Source: UMGS1387 sp045646465
Lineage (GTDB): Bacteria; Bacillota; Clostridia; Oscillospirales; CAG-382
Assembly (NCBI GenBank): GCA_045646465.1
Contig: JAZRKT010000016.1
Span: 1 to 5,671, forward strand
Direction: 5' to 3'
Length of the DNA: 5,671 nt
Shown here: one piece after another, positions 5,568 through 5,671 of the stretch
Layout of the letters: each line of letters begins with the position of its first letter
Numbering within the stretch: position 1 is the first letter of the stretch
Position numbers and translations under genes: made by a program
The notes under the pieces: model-generated
The model's database searches: none
Told to the model about the DNA's origin: nothing
Seen by the model: only the letters and a program-made list of their open reading frames with translations

Positions 5568-5671
5568 ATGAGTTATCAGATTTATTATGACAAAGCCTTT
5601 ATCAAGGTGGAAGATAAATTCGTTCCAATGATAAATAGCGGAAGTAACAACTGCTGGGAAGTAAATTTCTT
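5568..5671 (+). CDS. Start of a further operon gene, truncated by the window edge
   Basis: An open frame from ATG 5568 to the window end (34 complete codons) begins MSYQIYYDKAFIKVEDKF and continues through a segment with NSGSNNCWE. A purine-rich site GAGGTGG (5557-5563) overlaps the preceding TGA and lies 4 bases before the start. The gap from the 189-aa gene is 9 bases, so it belongs to the same operon. Too little is visible to name a family, and the product is unknown. Confidence 0.7.
   Translation, partial: MSYQIYYDKAFIKVEDKFVPMINSGSNNCWEVNF

Noticed and set aside
1..5671. CRISPR array, tRNA or rRNA gene, insertion sequence or attachment site
   Set aside because: No regularly spaced repeats beyond the short TAAGCAG set, no cloverleaf-like stretch, no transposase frame and no terminal inverted repeats were seen.

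Overview
The window looks like part of a replication or DNA-maintenance operon on a mobile element (large plasmid, integrative element or phage) of a low-to-moderate-GC Gram-positive bacterium, most likely a gut or rumen clostridium of the Ruminococcus/Oscillospiraceae kind. This assignment is an inference. It rests on very strong GGAGG ribosome sites, a TTG start, clostridial-looking codon use, and a gene set (SF2/Snf2-like helicase, sliding clamp, DUF3268-like zinc finger) that is typical of such elements rather than of a chromosomal dnaN locus. TAA, TAG and TGA all end genes here, so there is no sign of stop-codon reassignment.

Layout. Bases 1-329 are a non-coding control region. It has three TAAGCAG direct repeats (37-69), a long hairpin followed by a T-run (64-126), a weak promoter candidate (125-152), a second hairpin with a T-tract (165-208), and then three consensus Shine-Dalgarno sites. 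Only the third site serves the helicase. The first two precede tiny ORFs (235-246 and 293-367), and the second of these overlaps the helicase start. From 330 to the end everything reads on the + strand, with gaps of only 9-17 bases: a 1019-aa helicase (330-3389), a DnaN-like sliding clamp (3405-4598), a 120-aa four-cysteine zinc-finger protein (4609-4971), a 189-aa unknown protein with an internal duplication (4989-5558), and the start of a further gene that runs off the window (5568-5671).

How the genes fit together. The helicase ends in a near-perfect bacterial clamp-binding peptide (QFTLF, residues 1012-1016), and the next gene encodes a sliding clamp that differs from host DnaN in having a basic C-terminal tail. 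The simplest reading is that the element carries its own clamp and a translocase tethered to it, with the small zinc-finger protein as a probable nucleic-acid-binding accessory. The physical interaction is inferred from sequence. The two downstream proteins have no function I can assign.
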